A stretch of DNA of 64,000 nucleotides from JADJOY01 sp046331705 [NCBI: bacterium]. GTDB lineage: Bacteria; JADJOY01. The stretch is taken from NCBI GenBank assembly GCA_046331705.1, contig JAXLQJ010000017.1:1-64000 (forward strand), read 5' to 3'. The notes under the pieces were generated by a model. It was not told the origin of the DNA, did not search any database, and saw nothing but the letters and a program-made list of their open reading frames with translations. Below, piece after piece: positions 17,191 through 25,990 of the stretch (the first letter of the stretch is position 1; each line of letters opens with the position of its first letter). The position numbers were made by a program, and so were the translations under genes.

Positions 17191-18411
17191 ATGCTCCGCG
17201 AAGGTCGCTGGCTGCTGGCAGGAATCGCCGTGCTCGTTCTGGGGGCGCAACCGTGCAATCCCACGCCGCCGTGCACCACCGACTCGGACGGCGACGGAGT
17301 GTGCGAGCTCAGTGACGTCTGCCCGGGCGCCGACGATCACGTGGACACCGATCTCGACGGCGTGCCGGACGCCTGCGATGCCTGTCCGGCCGCGCTCGGC
17401 GGCGACGCCGACCACGACGGGGTCTGCGACGCGATCGATCCGTGCCCCCTCGACTCGCCCGACGACGCCGACTCGAGCGGCACCTGCGACTCGGCGGATC
17501 GCTACCCGGGTGACAGCGACATCCGCCTCGATGCGCTGCAGGTCCGCGGCACGCACAACAGCTACCACGTACAGCCGCTGGTGATCTTCGACCCCAGCCA
17601 CGGCTACACCCAGGCGCCCCTGCCGGTGCAGCTCGGCGATCAGGGTGTGCGCGCGTTCGAGATCGACATCCACCGCCACGAGGACGGGTTCCGCGTCTAC
17701 CATTTGCTCGCCGTGGACGCGATCAGCACGTGCTACAGCCTGGTCGACTGCCTCACGGCGATCCGCGACTGGTCCGACGCCCATCGCGACCACGCGCCGA
17801 TCCAGATCTGGATCGAGGTGAAGGACGACGTCGGCGGCTTCCCGGTCGACGACCTGGCACCCGTCGACACGCTCATCCGCGGCGTCTTCGGCGACGATCG
17901 GCTCTTCACACCGGACGACTTGCAGGCGAGCCACGCATCGCCCCGCGAAGCCGTCGAGACCGCGGGCTGGCCCACGCTCGCCGAGCTTCGCGGCAAGGTG
18001 CTGTTCCTGCTGCTCGAGAGCGGCGCGCTGCGCGACAGCTACACGAGCGGCGGGACGTCGCTCGCGGGGCGGGTGATGTTCGTGACCGCGGACGCGAATC
18101 AGTTCGCGGCGCCCTGGGCGGTCGTGTCCAAGATCAACGACCCCGCCGATCCGGACGTCGCCCTCGCGCACGCCGCGCGCGTGCTGGTCGCGAGCAACAG
18201 CTGCGGCGCGGGAACGGCGACTCCCGATTGCGAGGCCTCGCGCGCTGCCGGGCTCGCCAACGGTGTGCAGATGCTGATGGACGATTTCCCGGCGCCGGTC
18301 GCGAGCCGCCCCGATTGGTTGCAGATCCCGGGCGGTACGCCGGCGCGCTGCAACCCCGTCACGGGCACCGCCGCGTGCACGCCGGAAGGGATCGAGAATC
18401 TCGCCCCCTGA
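17191..18411 (+). CDS. secreted Ca2+-dependent phosphoinositide-type phospholipase C with thrombospondin type 3 repeats
   Basis: A 406-residue exported enzyme. A short signal peptide (about 1-21) leads to Cys-containing thrombospondin type 3-like repeats (about 30-108: DSDGDGVCELSDVCPG, DTDLDGVPDACDACP, DADHDGVCDAIDPCP) that bind calcium. The catalytic domain (about 112-406) matches the Ca2+-dependent PI-PLC-C1 type: VRGTHNSYH (His122), an Asp/Glu-rich FEIDIHRHED segment and a second catalytic-type His in RVYH (171), then WIEVKDD. Related proteins are usually annotated as phosphoinositide-specific phospholipase C, but a bacterial substrate could be another phosphodiester. ATG 17191 has a CGAGG about 6 nt upstream. 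It is the second secreted hydrolase in this window carrying Ca-binding repeats. Confidence 0.85.
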   Translation: MLREGRWLLAGIAVLVLGAQPCNPTPPCTTDSDGDGVCELSDVCPGADDHVDTDLDGVPDACDACPAALGGDADHDGVCDAIDPCPLDSPDDADSSGTCDSADRYPGDSDIRLDALQVRGTHNSYHVQPLVIFDPSHGYTQAPLPVQLGDQGVRAFEIDIHRHEDGFRVYHLLAVDAISTCYSLVDCLTAIRDWSDAHRDHAPIQIWIEVKDDVGGFPVDDLAPVDTLIRGVFGDDRLFTPDDLQASHASPREAVETAGWPTLAELRGKVLFLLLESGALRDSYTSGGTSLAGRVMFVTADANQFAAPWAVVSKINDPADPDVALAHAARVLVASNSCGAGTATPDCEASRAAGLANGVQMLMDDFPAPVASRPDWLQIPGGTPARCNPVTGTAACTPEGIENLAP

Positions 18412-18434
18412 GCCCGGGGCCTGAAGGCACGGCG

Positions 18435-19112
18435 CTACGCTTCGCCCGCGCCCTCGAGCCGTTCGAGCTCGGCGCGAATGGCGTCGACGGACGCGCCGCC
18501 GCTCGACGCAGCGGGCAGCCGTTCCATCCACCGCCAGATGCGCGCGCCGCGCCGGACCGCCTCCGCGACGAAAGGCGGGCGCGGCGCCGGTGCGCCTCCC
18601 GTGCCGCCACGCTCCCGGACCTTGGCGATCACGCGCTCGACGGCGCGCGGCAGGTCGTCGACGCGATCGATCGTGGCACCGCCGCACGCCAGCCCCGTCA
18701 CCATGCTGTTGTCCTCGCCGTGGAACGGGCTGCGATCGTCGCGCTTGTAGATCACCAGCGGCTTGCCCGACGCCCAGGCGAGCGCGGTCTCGGCCACCGC
18801 CCCTTCGTCCGGAACGCGCCCGTTCATGTTGAAGACGAGCGCGTCGCAGCGCTCGAGGCATTGGTAGACGTCGAGGGCGAAGATCGCGCTGCCGAACGCG
18901 CCGCGCAGGCGGCTGAGCGGCCAGGCGCCAGCCAGTGGATGGCCAGCGTGACGCAACACGTAGGCCTCCAGGCCGTCGCGATGGGGAAGAAACGTGCGGT
19001 AACCGCCGCGCTCCAGCACCGCGGCGATGTGCGCCATCGCCGCGATCTCCTCGGGCGAGAAGAGCGGCCCCGAGCAATAGACCAGCGGCCCCGGGATCGA
19101 GGGCGAGCTCAC
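18435..19112 (-). CDS. nucleoside 2-deoxyribosyltransferase-family protein
   Basis: A 225-residue cytoplasmic protein. The opening GPLVYCSGPLFSPEE, the central LERCDALVFNMNGRVPDEGAVAETALAWASGKP and the following VIYKRDD match the nucleoside 2-deoxyribosyltransferase (Ndt) fold: an N-terminal glycan-like GPLF loop, an Asp in the substrate pocket and the catalytic Glu in GAVAE. Members transfer or hydrolyse deoxyribose from nucleosides in salvage or damage clean-up. The C-terminal 60 residues are an added helical tail. It starts at GTG 19112 and is convergent with the phospholipase. Specific activity is unknown. Confidence 0.75.
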   Translation of the reverse strand: MSSPSIPGPLVYCSGPLFSPEEIAAMAHIAAVLERGGYRTFLPHRDGLEAYVLRHAGHPLAGAWPLSRLRGAFGSAIFALDVYQCLERCDALVFNMNGRVPDEGAVAETALAWASGKPLVIYKRDDRSPFHGEDNSMVTGLACGGATIDRVDDLPRAVERVIAKVRERGGTGGAPAPRPPFVAEAVRRGARIWRWMERLPAASSGGASVDAIRAELERLEGAGEA

Positions 19113-19179
19113 GGATGGGGCCGGTCAGCAGCCTCACGGCGCCTGGCGGTTCGAGCGCCGCGAGGCCGACGCGGGAGCA

Positions 19180-19719
19180 TCATTTCCGTTCGCGGATGTC
19201 GACGTTCTCGCTCTTGTCCTTGTAGACGCACGTGCGGTCGTACTCCTGGCCCTTCCACCGCACCCGGATGTCCGACTCCCACACGTCCGGCTTGACCTCC
19301 TGGAACGGGCTCCAGCGCAGCACCTCGATCTTGTCCGAGGCCGCCTTGGACTCGCACGCCTGCTTCGCGCGCTCGCGCGTCGCGACCTGATTGCCCACCT
19401 CGGCGAGCCCGCCCTGCCCCGGGTTCTCGCTGATGTCGACCGACTTCTTGTTCGCGTTGTACTTGCAGACCCGCTGGTAGGGCGAGCCCTTGTACTGGAC
19501 GATCACGTCCGCCTCGAACTGACCCTGGCTCGTCTCTCGGATGCCGTGCCAGTTGGTGATCTCCATCTTCTCCGCGCGCGCCTTGGCGTTGCACGCATCC
19601 TGAACCTGCGAGCGCTCGGCGGGATTCACGTCGGCGAACTGACGGAATCCTCCCGCGCCGGCGCAGGCCGGCAATGCGAGCATCGCCACACCGAATCCGA
19701 TCGCAGCTGCCCATCGCAT
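19180..19719 (-). CDS. lipoprotein built from an internal duplication with paired cysteines
   Basis: A 179-residue lipoprotein with lipobox LALPAC (Cys19). The mature part consists of two homologous units (about 40-97 and 119-175), each with a Cys-x-x-K-A start, a W-x-[GP] turn, two hydrophobic strands around YKG/WKG, a second Cys and a final K-x-x-x-VDI. The Cys-Cys distance is exactly 42 residues in both units (43/85 and 122/164), which suggests one disulfide per unit. No family is recognised. A strong AAGGAG lies 7 nt before the ATG at 19719. It probably faces the periplasm; function is unknown. Confidence 0.7.
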   Translation of the reverse strand: MRWAAAIGFGVAMLALPACAGAGGFRQFADVNPAERSQVQDACNAKARAEKMEITNWHGIRETSQGQFEADVIVQYKGSPYQRVCKYNANKKSVDISENPGQGGLAEVGNQVATRERAKQACESKAASDKIEVLRWSPFQEVKPDVWESDIRVRWKGQEYDRTCVYKDKSENVDIRERK

Positions 19720-20129
19720 GGTGAGTCTCCTTGGAAAGAGGATCCCGCACTCCTAGACGGTTCCGGCGAGCGCTGCAAGATGCCGCGCGTGCCGGTAGCG
19801 GTTCACTTCGTGCGAAACCCAATTCGAGGCGCGAGGGGCTGGGGGCACGTCGAAGGGCGCTCCGCGGCCGCGCACCCCGGTCGAGCTCGTGGGGAGTGAG
19901 CCCCAATCGCGCGGCCGCGGCGCAGGCGAGCCTCCGTCTCCACGGGGTCTTCTGGGGTGAGCCGTGCCCGCCGATGGACCCCCGGACCCTCGCGACTCGA
20001 CCGCTGCATTCCAGTCAAAGCGAACCACGACCCGCGTGCCGCGCGCGTGCCGCGCGCGTTGCGCGGGGCGAGCCGCATCGCTAGCCTGCTTCCGAACGTC
20101 ATCGCCAACGTGGTCCCGGAGTCTCGCCG
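19720..20129. other. 410-bp divergent intergenic region
   Basis: No gene is supported. It separates the divergent duplicated lipoprotein and the carotenoid oxygenase. The only structure seen is the short tandem repeat at 20033-20065. Confidence 0.5.
20033..20065. repeat. three tandem 11-bp units
   Basis: Three consecutive copies of cgcgtgccgcg (the third reads cgcgttgcgcg) lie about 65 nt upstream of the carotenoid oxygenase start. Confidence 0.6.
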
Positions 20130-21563
20130 ATGAACGCACCGATCCCCGCGAACGTGAATCCCTACTTGAGCGGCCCGTTCGCGCCGCAGCCGCAGGAGAT
20201 CGCGGCGCACGATCTGCTCGCGGTCGAGGGCGAGATCCCGCGCGAGCTGCGCGGCATGTTCGTGCGCAACGGTGCCAACCCGCGCTTCGCTCCGCCGGGC
20301 CGGTACCACTGGTTCGACGGCGACGGCATGATCCACGGCGTTCACATCGAGGACGGTCGCGCCAGCTACGTGAACCGGTTCGTGCGCACCCGCGCGCTCG
20401 CCGAGGAGGAAGGCGCGGGGCACGCGTTGTGGGGCGGCATCCTGGATCCGATCCCGCCCGAGCGCCGCACGGCACCCGACAAGGACACCGCCAACACCGA
20501 TCTCGTCTGGCACGACGGCCGCCTGCTCGCCACGTGGTGGCTGGGCGGCGAGCCGTACGAGCTCGCGGTGCCCTCGCTCGACACGGTCGGGCCGTACTCG
20601 TATGGCGGACGCCTCGGGTGTGGGCTGGCATCGCACCCCAAGCTCGATCCGCGCACCGGCGAGCTGATCTTCTTCGATTACTCCCCGTACCGCGCGCCGT
20701 ATCTGACCTACGGCGTCGCCTCCGCGGACGGCACGCGCATCACGACGACGCCCATCGAGCTACCGGGCCCACGCCTGCTCCACGACATCGCGATCACCGA
20801 GCGCCACACGATCTTCCTGGACTTCCCCATGCTCTGGGACACGTCGCGGCTCGCGAGCGGCCGCCGTCGCGTCGGCTTCGACACCCACCTGCCGAGCCGC
20901 TTCGGCATCGTCCCGCGCCACGGCACCAACTCCGACGTCCGCTGGTTCGAGGCGCCGCCTTGCTACGCGTACCACACGATCAACGCGTTCGAGGACGGCG
21001 ACGTGATCGAGCTGACCGCGTGTCGGATCGAGAACCCGCTGCCCCGGACGCCCGAGGGTGACGGCAAGATCCCGCGGCTCTTCTTCCTGGAGCTGAACCC
21101 GTTCCTCACCCGCTGGCGATTCGATCTGCGCACCGGCGCGGTGAGCGAGGAGCGCCTCGACGATCGCCCCACCGAGTTCCCCCGCATGAACAACCTCCGG
21201 CTCGGGACGCGCACCTCCATCAGCTACAACCCGAGCATCGCGGAAGCGAACGAGCTGCTCTTCGACGGCGTCATCAAATACGACCTCGCCACCAGCACGT
21301 CGCAGCACCACCGCTACGGCGCGGGACGCTTCGGCGGCGAGGTGGTGTTCGCGCCGCGGTCGGGCGGCACGGACGAGGACGACGGCTGGCTCGTCACCTT
21401 CGTCCACGACACCACCACCGACCGCTCCGAGCTGGTGATCCTCGACGCCCGCGACGTCGCCGGGAAGCCGGTGGCGCGGCTCCACATCCCGCAACGTGTG
21501 CCGATCGGCTTCCACGCCTGGTGGATCCGCGGCGAGGATCTCGATCTCGCGGCGCGCCGCTGA
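20130..21563 (+). CDS. carotenoid cleavage oxygenase
   Basis: A 477-residue member of the carotenoid/retinal-pigment oxygenase family, a seven-bladed propeller with a non-haem iron held by four histidines. All four are visible at the expected spacing: His169 (LASHPK), His218 (LLHDIAI), His282 (AYHTINA) and His462 (GFHAWW). The N-terminal [12 protein letters not shown] and WFDGDGMIH stretches are also family hallmarks. Substrates of relatives include carotenoids, apocarotenoids and stilbenoid or lignin-derived aromatics; no carotenoid biosynthesis gene is in this window, so the substrate is open. It is followed 25 bp later by an OsmC-like gene, probably in one transcript. Confidence 0.93.
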   Translation: MNAPIPANVNPYLSGPFAPQPQEIAAHDLLAVEGEIPRELRGMFVRNGANPRFAPPGRYHWFDGDGMIHGVHIEDGRASYVNRFVRTRALAEEEGAGHALWGGILDPIPPERRTAPDKDTANTDLVWHDGRLLATWWLGGEPYELAVPSLDTVGPYSYGGRLGCGLASHPKLDPRTGELIFFDYSPYRAPYLTYGVASADGTRITTTPIELPGPRLLHDIAITERHTIFLDFPMLWDTSRLASGRRRVGFDTHLPSRFGIVPRHGTNSDVRWFEAPPCYAYHTINAFEDGDVIELTACRIENPLPRTPEGDGKIPRLFFLELNPFLTRWRFDLRTGAVSEERLDDRPTEFPRMNNLRLGTRTSISYNPSIAEANELLFDGVIKYDLATSTSQHHRYGAGRFGGEVVFAPRSGGTDEDDGWLVTFVHDTTTDRSELVILDARDVAGKPVARLHIPQRVPIGFHAWWIRGEDLDLAARR

Positions 21564-21588
21564 GCCGGCGAGTCCGCGCGGGGGCCGC

Positions 21589-21975
21589 ATGCGAGACGCC
21601 ACGGTCGACACCAAGGGCGGCAAGTTCCAGCAGGACGTGGTCGTCGGACCGCACCGACTCGTCGCCGACGAGCCTCGCGAGAACGGCGGCGACGACCTCG
21701 GCCCCGCGCCGCACGATCTGCTGCTCGCCGCGCTCGGTGCGTGCACGTCGATGACGGTGAAGGCCTACGCGGAACGCAAGGGCTGGCCCCTCGCGCGAGT
21801 GCACGTCGAGCTCACGCAAGGGAAGGACGGGGCGGCCCACGTGATCGAGCGGCGCATCCGTCTCGAAGGACCGCTCGACGAGGAGCAGCGCGCGCGTCTC
21901 CTCGAGATCGCCGGGCGATGCCCGGTGCACCGGACGCTGACGGGCGAGGTCCGCATCCAGAGCGCGCTGGTCTGA
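21589..21975 (+). CDS. OsmC/Ohr-family protein
   Basis: A 128-residue protein of the OsmC superfamily, thiol-dependent reductases of organic hydroperoxides. The signature [30 protein letters not shown] (given here as a span, about residues 44-73) includes the first peroxidatic Cys, and the second Cys is in [11 protein letters not shown] (about 109). It ends shortly after, as usual for the short bacterial type. The start is ATG 21589; a longer in-frame start upstream would overlap the oxygenase stop and adds no homologous sequence. It lies 25 bp after the carotenoid oxygenase, which could mean protection from peroxides made by or with that enzyme (inference). Confidence 0.88.
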   Translation: MRDATVDTKGGKFQQDVVVGPHRLVADEPRENGGDDLGPAPHDLLLAALGACTSMTVKAYAERKGWPLARVHVELTQGKDGAAHVIERRIRLEGPLDEEQRARLLEIAGRCPVHRTLTGEVRIQSALV

Positions 21976-22008
21976 GCGCGCAGGTCTGAGGGCGCCGCCG
22001 CGCGTCGC

Positions 22009-22671
22009 TCAGCGGCCGGGCGCGCCGAAGAGCTCGTCGATCACGTCCTGGGTCTTCTGGGCGAGATCGGGATGGCCGAGGCGCACGAAGCCGTCCCGCG
22101 AGCGCGTCAGCACCGCGAGCGCTTCGTCGAGCTCGCCGGCGGCGTGGAGCAGCTGGCCGAGATCGACGCCCACGAACGTGATGCCATCGAGGCGATCCAG
22201 CTTCTGATTGATCCGATAGGAATCGCTCAGGTGATCGAACGCCTCCTGGTAGCGTTCCAGGGCGATCTCCACCTTGGCGAGCGCCCACAGCGTGTTGGCC
22301 GTGCCGTCGGCGTCGCCGAGCTCGCGAAAGGTGGGGAGGGTCTCCGCGAGCAACGCGAACGCGCCGTCCAGATCCCCGCCCGCCGCACCGAGCCGCGCGA
22401 CTGCCACCAGCGTGATGGCGCGCGCGTGCCGATCGCCCAGCTCGTCGTAGATGCGGATCTCCGCTTCGTGATCCGCGAGCGCGCCCGCGACATCCCCCCG
22501 CGCGGCGCGAATCGCCGCCATCTGGCCCAGCACCAGCGCGCGCTCGCTCGGGTTCGCGAGCTGGTCGCGCGCCGCGTCGAGCACGGCGAGCGCTTCCCGG
22601 TCCCGCCCGCTCTCGACGAGCGCGTGCGCGCTGTCGAGGATCGCTCCGAGCGAACCGCTCGCCTCGCTCAC
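22009..22671 (-). CDS. TPR-repeat protein
   Basis: A 220-residue all-helical protein made of about five tetratricopeptide-like repeats (LVESGRDREALAVLDAAR, AALRGDVAGAL-type and LERYQEAFDHLSDSY are recognisable units). TPR arrays bind peptides or other proteins. Its GTG start overlaps the stop of the J-protein gene (GTGA), so it is made with that co-chaperone and may recruit its clients or Hsp70. No signal peptide or TM is seen. Confidence 0.8.
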   Translation of the reverse strand: MSEASGSLGAILDSAHALVESGRDREALAVLDAARDQLANPSERALVLGQMAAIRAARGDVAGALADHEAEIRIYDELGDRHARAITLVAVARLGAAGGDLDGAFALLAETLPTFRELGDADGTANTLWALAKVEIALERYQEAFDHLSDSYRINQKLDRLDGITFVGVDLGQLLHAAGELDEALAVLTRSRDGFVRLGHPDLAQKTQDVIDELFGAPGR

Positions 22672-23729
22672 GCTGCACCGCGCGGATCGATCGGTCTCAG
22701 CTCGGCAAGCCGCTGGTAGAGATCTCGCTCCTCGGGAGTCGAGTCCTTCGGCACCACCACCTTGAGCACGACGTATTGATCGCCGCGCTGGCCGCCGCTG
22801 CCGGGCAGCCCTTTGCCGCGCAGCTTCATGCGCGTCCCCGACTGGCTACCGGCTGGCACCTTCATCTTCACGCTGCCGTCCAGGACCGGCACGGTGACCT
22901 CCTTGCCGAGCACGGCTTCCCAGGGCCACAGCGGCAGATCGACCTGCAGATCGTTGCCGACCCGCTGGAACACCGGATGCGCGGCGATGTGGACGCGCAA
23001 CAGCAGATCGCCGGGATCCCCGCCGCCCATGCCTGGGTTGCCCTTGCCGCGCACGCGCAACTGGCCGCCTTCGCTGATTCCCGGCGGGATGCGCACCTCG
23101 ATGGTCTGCGAGCGCGATTCCTGGCCGCTGCCGCGGCACGACGTGCACGGCTTGTCGCCCGCGAGCCCGCTGCCGCCGCACGCCGAGCACGGCGCGAGCC
23201 CGCTCAGGTGCAAGCTGCGCCGCGTGCCGTTCAGGACCTCGTCGAGCGTGACCTCCACGTCCGCGACCGCGTCCTCGCCCGGCATCGAGAAGCCGCGGGC
23301 GCCGCGACCGCGGCGCGCGCCCGGCCGTTGGCCCGAGTCGCCGAACAGCTGCTGGAAGAAATCGCTGAACCCACCCAGATCGCCGAAGCCCTGGAAGCCG
23401 CCTGGCGCGCCGCCCGCGTCGGGCGACCAGCTCCACGCCTGCGCTCCGCCGCCCGGCCGACCCGCACCCTCGAAGCCGCGGAACGGCTCGCCGTGCTTCC
23501 AGTTGGCGCCGAGGCGGTCGTACTTCTTGCGGTTCTCCGGATCGCCGAGAACCTGGTAGGCCTCGTTGATCTCCTTGAACTTGTTCTCGGCGGCGCTGCG
23601 GTCCTTGCTCGCGTGGAGATCGGGATGGTGCTTGCGCGCCTGACGGCGGTAAGCCTTCTTGATCTCCTCCTGCGTCGCCTCGCGCTTCACGCCCAGGAGC
23701 TTGTAGTAGTCCTTGTATTCGGTTGCCAC
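22668..23729 (-). CDS. DnaJ-type co-chaperone with a half-size zinc finger
   Basis: A 353-residue type I-like J-protein. The J domain (1-70) has the HPD triad (35-37) needed to stimulate Hsp70 ATPase. A Gly/Phe-rich linker (about 80-150) follows. The zinc region holds only two CxxCxGxG-type motifs (Cys181/184 and Cys195/198), whereas canonical DnaJ has four, so only one zinc site can form. The C-terminal peptide-binding domains I and II (from about 205, including LRVRGKGNPGMGGGDPGDL) are complete. It sits in a DUF2203/J/TPR operon. The two atypical Hsp70 genes 2-8 kb away on the same strand are candidate partners (inference). Confidence 0.9.
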   Translation of the reverse strand: MATEYKDYYKLLGVKREATQEEIKKAYRRQARKHHPDLHASKDRSAAENKFKEINEAYQVLGDPENRKKYDRLGANWKHGEPFRGFEGAGRPGGGAQAWSWSPDAGGAPGGFQGFGDLGGFSDFFQQLFGDSGQRPGARRGRGARGFSMPGEDAVADVEVTLDEVLNGTRRSLHLSGLAPCSACGGSGLAGDKPCTSCRGSGQESRSQTIEVRIPPGISEGGQLRVRGKGNPGMGGGDPGDLLLRVHIAAHPVFQRVGNDLQVDLPLWPWEAVLGKEVTVPVLDGSVKMKVPAGSQSGTRMKLRGKGLPGSGGQRGDQYVVLKVVVPKDSTPEERDLYQRLAELRPIDPRGAA

Positions 23730-23775
23730 GATTCGAATTTGGTCTCGTCGTGCGTGGAGTCAATCCCTGCGAACG

Positions 23776-24237
23776 TCAGTGCAACGACGACGACCTGGGC
23801 GGTGTCCCCTCGGGATCTTCCGGCTCCACGAGCGGCTTGCGGCCGGCGAATCCCTCGGTCTCGCCGTGGTACCACTCGATGGCGGCCTCGCCGTGACGCC
23901 AGCAGAGCTGAACGTCCTCGCCGTCGCGCCGATGCCAGAAGTCGACCAGCCCCTTCTCGACGTCCTTCACCATCCCGCCGAGCTTGCGCACCGCGTCCAC
24001 CTGGATCTGCATGTCGCGATAGAGGCCGACGAGCTCGTGGCGCAGCGGGCCCGGATACGCCCCGCCGAGGCTCGACAGATGATGGACGATCTCTCGGATC
24101 CGCTCGATCCGCGACATCACGACGTCGAAACGCGCCTGCAGCTCGGGGACCAGGCGATTGGCATCGTCGATCGAGAAGTAGATCCGCTGGTCCCGGGCCT
24201 TCGCCTCGACGTCGTCGCGCTGCTTGCGGTCGCCCAT
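23776..24237 (-). CDS. DUF2203-family protein
   Basis: A 153-residue cytoplasmic helical protein. The C-terminal signature GLVDFWHRRDGEDVQLCW followed by HGEAAIEWYHGETEGFAG is characteristic of DUF2203, whose function is unknown. A helical pair (about 25-95) precedes it. ATG 24237 starts directly before the conserved part; longer upstream frames overlap the divergent glycosyltransferase. It lies 46 nt upstream of the J-protein gene and probably heads that operon. The conserved His, Trp and Cys of the signature could bind metal. Confidence 0.8.
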   Translation of the reverse strand: MGDRKQRDDVEAKARDQRIYFSIDDANRLVPELQARFDVVMSRIERIREIVHHLSSLGGAYPGPLRHELVGLYRDMQIQVDAVRKLGGMVKDVEKGLVDFWHRRDGEDVQLCWRHGEAAIEWYHGETEGFAGRKPLVEPEDPEGTPPRSSSLH

Positions 24238-24281
24238 GTCGAGGCCGAGTATAGCCGCGCCAGCTCTCGCCGAGCTCGAAC

Positions 24282-25313
24282 GTGAGCCCGCGCGCACCGC
24301 GGGTGAGTGTGCTGCTGCCCGTGCGCGACGGCGAGGCCACCCTCGAGGAAGCGCTGGCCAGCGTGGCCGCGCAGACCTTCGACGATCTCCAGATCGTGGT
24401 GGTGAACGACGGCTCGCGCGACGGAACCGGCCGCATCCTCGAACGCTGGGCGGCGCGCGAGCAGCGGCTCACGGTGCTCGGCACCGCGGGAGTCGGCATC
24501 GCCGAGGCGCTGACGCTGGGCCTACGCGCGTGCATGGCGCCGCTGGTCGCGCGAATGGACGCCGACGACGTCAGCGATCCACGGCGCATCGAGCTCCAGG
24601 TCGCGGCGCTACGGGCCGAGCGCGACGTGGCGCTGGTGGGCACGCACGTCACGATCGCCGGGCTCGACGGCGAGCCTCCCGGCGCCGGCATGGCTCGGCA
24701 CGCCGAGTGGCTGGCGGGGATCGTCACCCCCGACGACGTGCGACGCGAGCTCTACGTCGAATGCCCGATCCTCCACCCGACCTTCTGCTTCCGCCGCGAG
24801 CACGTCGAGGCGATCGGCGGCTATCGTGCCGGTCCGTTTCCCGAGGACTACGACTTGGTCTTGAGGCTCGCCGAGACCGGCTGCGTCCTCGCGAACGTGG
24901 CGGCACCGCTCGTCACCTGGCGCGATAGCGCGCGGCGCGCATCGCGCTGTCTGCCCGCGTACGCGCGCCCGGCCTTCTTCCGGCTCAAGGCGGCGCACCT
25001 CGCGCGATTCCGGCTCGCGCGACGGCCCGCGATCGTGTGGGGCGCGGGAAAGGTGGGGCGGTTCTTCTCGCGCGAGCTCTTGCGCGCCGGCGCCGCGGTG
25101 ACGGGATTCGTCGACATCGATCCGGCGAAATGGGGTCGCGCGGTGCGCGAGCGGCCGGTGCTCGCGCCCGCGGAGCTCGGGCGAGCGCTCGCCGCGAATC
25201 CGGCGCCGCTGGTGGTCGGCGCCGTGGGTACCCTCGGCGCGCGGGCGCTGATCCGGGACGCGCTGCGCGCGCTCGGCCTCGGCGAGCCGGGGGACTTCGT
25301 GATGGTGGCCTGA
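24282..25313 (+). CDS. family 2 glycosyltransferase fused to a C-terminal Rossmann-like domain
   Basis: A 343-residue protein. The GT-A domain (about 5-240) has VSVLLPVRDGEATLEEAL, the nucleotide-binding VVNDGSRDG and the metal-binding DADD. A second domain (about 247-343) begins AIVWGAGKVGRFFSRELL, a G-x-G-x-x-G nucleotide-binding turn, continues GFVDIDPAKWGR and ends in a helix. That arrangement resembles the NAD- or CoA-binding domains found beside acyl- or sugar-modifying enzymes. No TM helix is present. It starts at GTG 24282 and is divergent from DUF2203 (44-nt gap). It may modify a surface glycan; acceptor and donor are unknown. Confidence 0.82.
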   Translation: MSPRAPRVSVLLPVRDGEATLEEALASVAAQTFDDLQIVVVNDGSRDGTGRILERWAAREQRLTVLGTAGVGIAEALTLGLRACMAPLVARMDADDVSDPRRIELQVAALRAERDVALVGTHVTIAGLDGEPPGAGMARHAEWLAGIVTPDDVRRELYVECPILHPTFCFRREHVEAIGGYRAGPFPEDYDLVLRLAETGCVLANVAAPLVTWRDSARRASRCLPAYARPAFFRLKAAHLARFRLARRPAIVWGAGKVGRFFSRELLRAGAAVTGFVDIDPAKWGRAVRERPVLAPAELGRALAANPAPLVVGAVGTLGARALIRDALRALGLGEPGDFVMVA

Positions 25314-25347
25314 CCCGCCACCGTGGCCGCGCGACCTCCGTCGCGAA

Positions 25348-25947
25348 TCACTCGCGCAGGGGTTTGCGAAGGTAGACGCCCGGACTGCCGTCGGGATCGG
25401 CGCGGTGGATCGCGAATCCCGCGGCCAGGTACATCGCGAGCGGGCCGTGGTGGTTCGCGGCGGCGCTGGCCTCGTCGGTGCGAGCGTAGGCCTCGACGAC
25501 GGCGAGCCCCTGTTCTCGCAAGCCGTCACAGGCGGCGGCGAGCAGCGCCGTCGCGACTCCGCGGCGGCGATAGGGGGCCGCGACCACGAAGCACGTGATC
25601 TCGGCGAGCGTGTCCGCGTCCGGGTCCGGTTCGTCGTGAAGCGCGGTCATGAGGCTCCACGGCCCCGCATTGCACCAACCCACGACCTTGCCATCGAGGT
25701 ACGCGAGGCATCCCTGCATCCGGCCGGCGCCGATCTTGAGGCACGCATCCGCGCGATTCTGCGCCGCCGTGCGGTCTTTCCAGGAGACGCGACGGTGATC
25801 CACCAGGAAGCACTGGCAATAGCAGGAGGCCCACTGCGGGTTGTCGGCGAACGCTTCGCCGTCGAAGAACGCGAGAAAATCGGCGAGGCGTTCCGGCGCG
25901 AGCGGCCGGATCTGGATCGGCGAGCTCGGGGCGTCGGGCAACGTCAT
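25348..25947 (-). CDS. GNAT-family N-acetyltransferase (second in Hsp70 operon)
   Basis: A 199-residue acyl-CoA-dependent acetyltransferase. The acetyl-CoA pyrophosphate loop is visible as APYRRRGVATALLAAA (motif A, R-x-x-G-x-A), preceded by the strand AEITCFVV. An N-terminal Cys/Trp-rich segment (WASCYCQCF) and YLDGKVVGWCNAGP are typical of one subfamily whose substrates are not established. ATG 25947 was chosen because homology begins there. It is the last gene of the DUF2760/Hsp70/GNAT/Hsp70/GNAT operon, 43 nt after the second Hsp70 gene. Confidence 0.82.
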   Translation of the reverse strand: MTLPDAPSSPIQIRPLAPERLADFLAFFDGEAFADNPQWASCYCQCFLVDHRRVSWKDRTAAQNRADACLKIGAGRMQGCLAYLDGKVVGWCNAGPWSLMTALHDEPDPDADTLAEITCFVVAAPYRRRGVATALLAAACDGLREQGLAVVEAYARTDEASAAANHHGPLAMYLAAGFAIHRADPDGSPGVYLRKPLRE

Positions 25948-25990
25948 CGCGTGCTCCCGGCGCCGGCGTGCGAGCGGTTCGCGCGCTCGT

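Noticed and set aside
16692-17279. Minus-strand ORF of 195 codons in the 16.5-17.2 kb gap
   Set aside because: It has no ribosome-binding site and no recognisable motif, and overlaps the start of the phospholipase gene.
19803-20636. 277-codon minus-strand ORF over the carotenoid oxygenase start
   Set aside because: Arg/Ala/Val-rich antisense shadow of the oxygenase; no start signal or motif.
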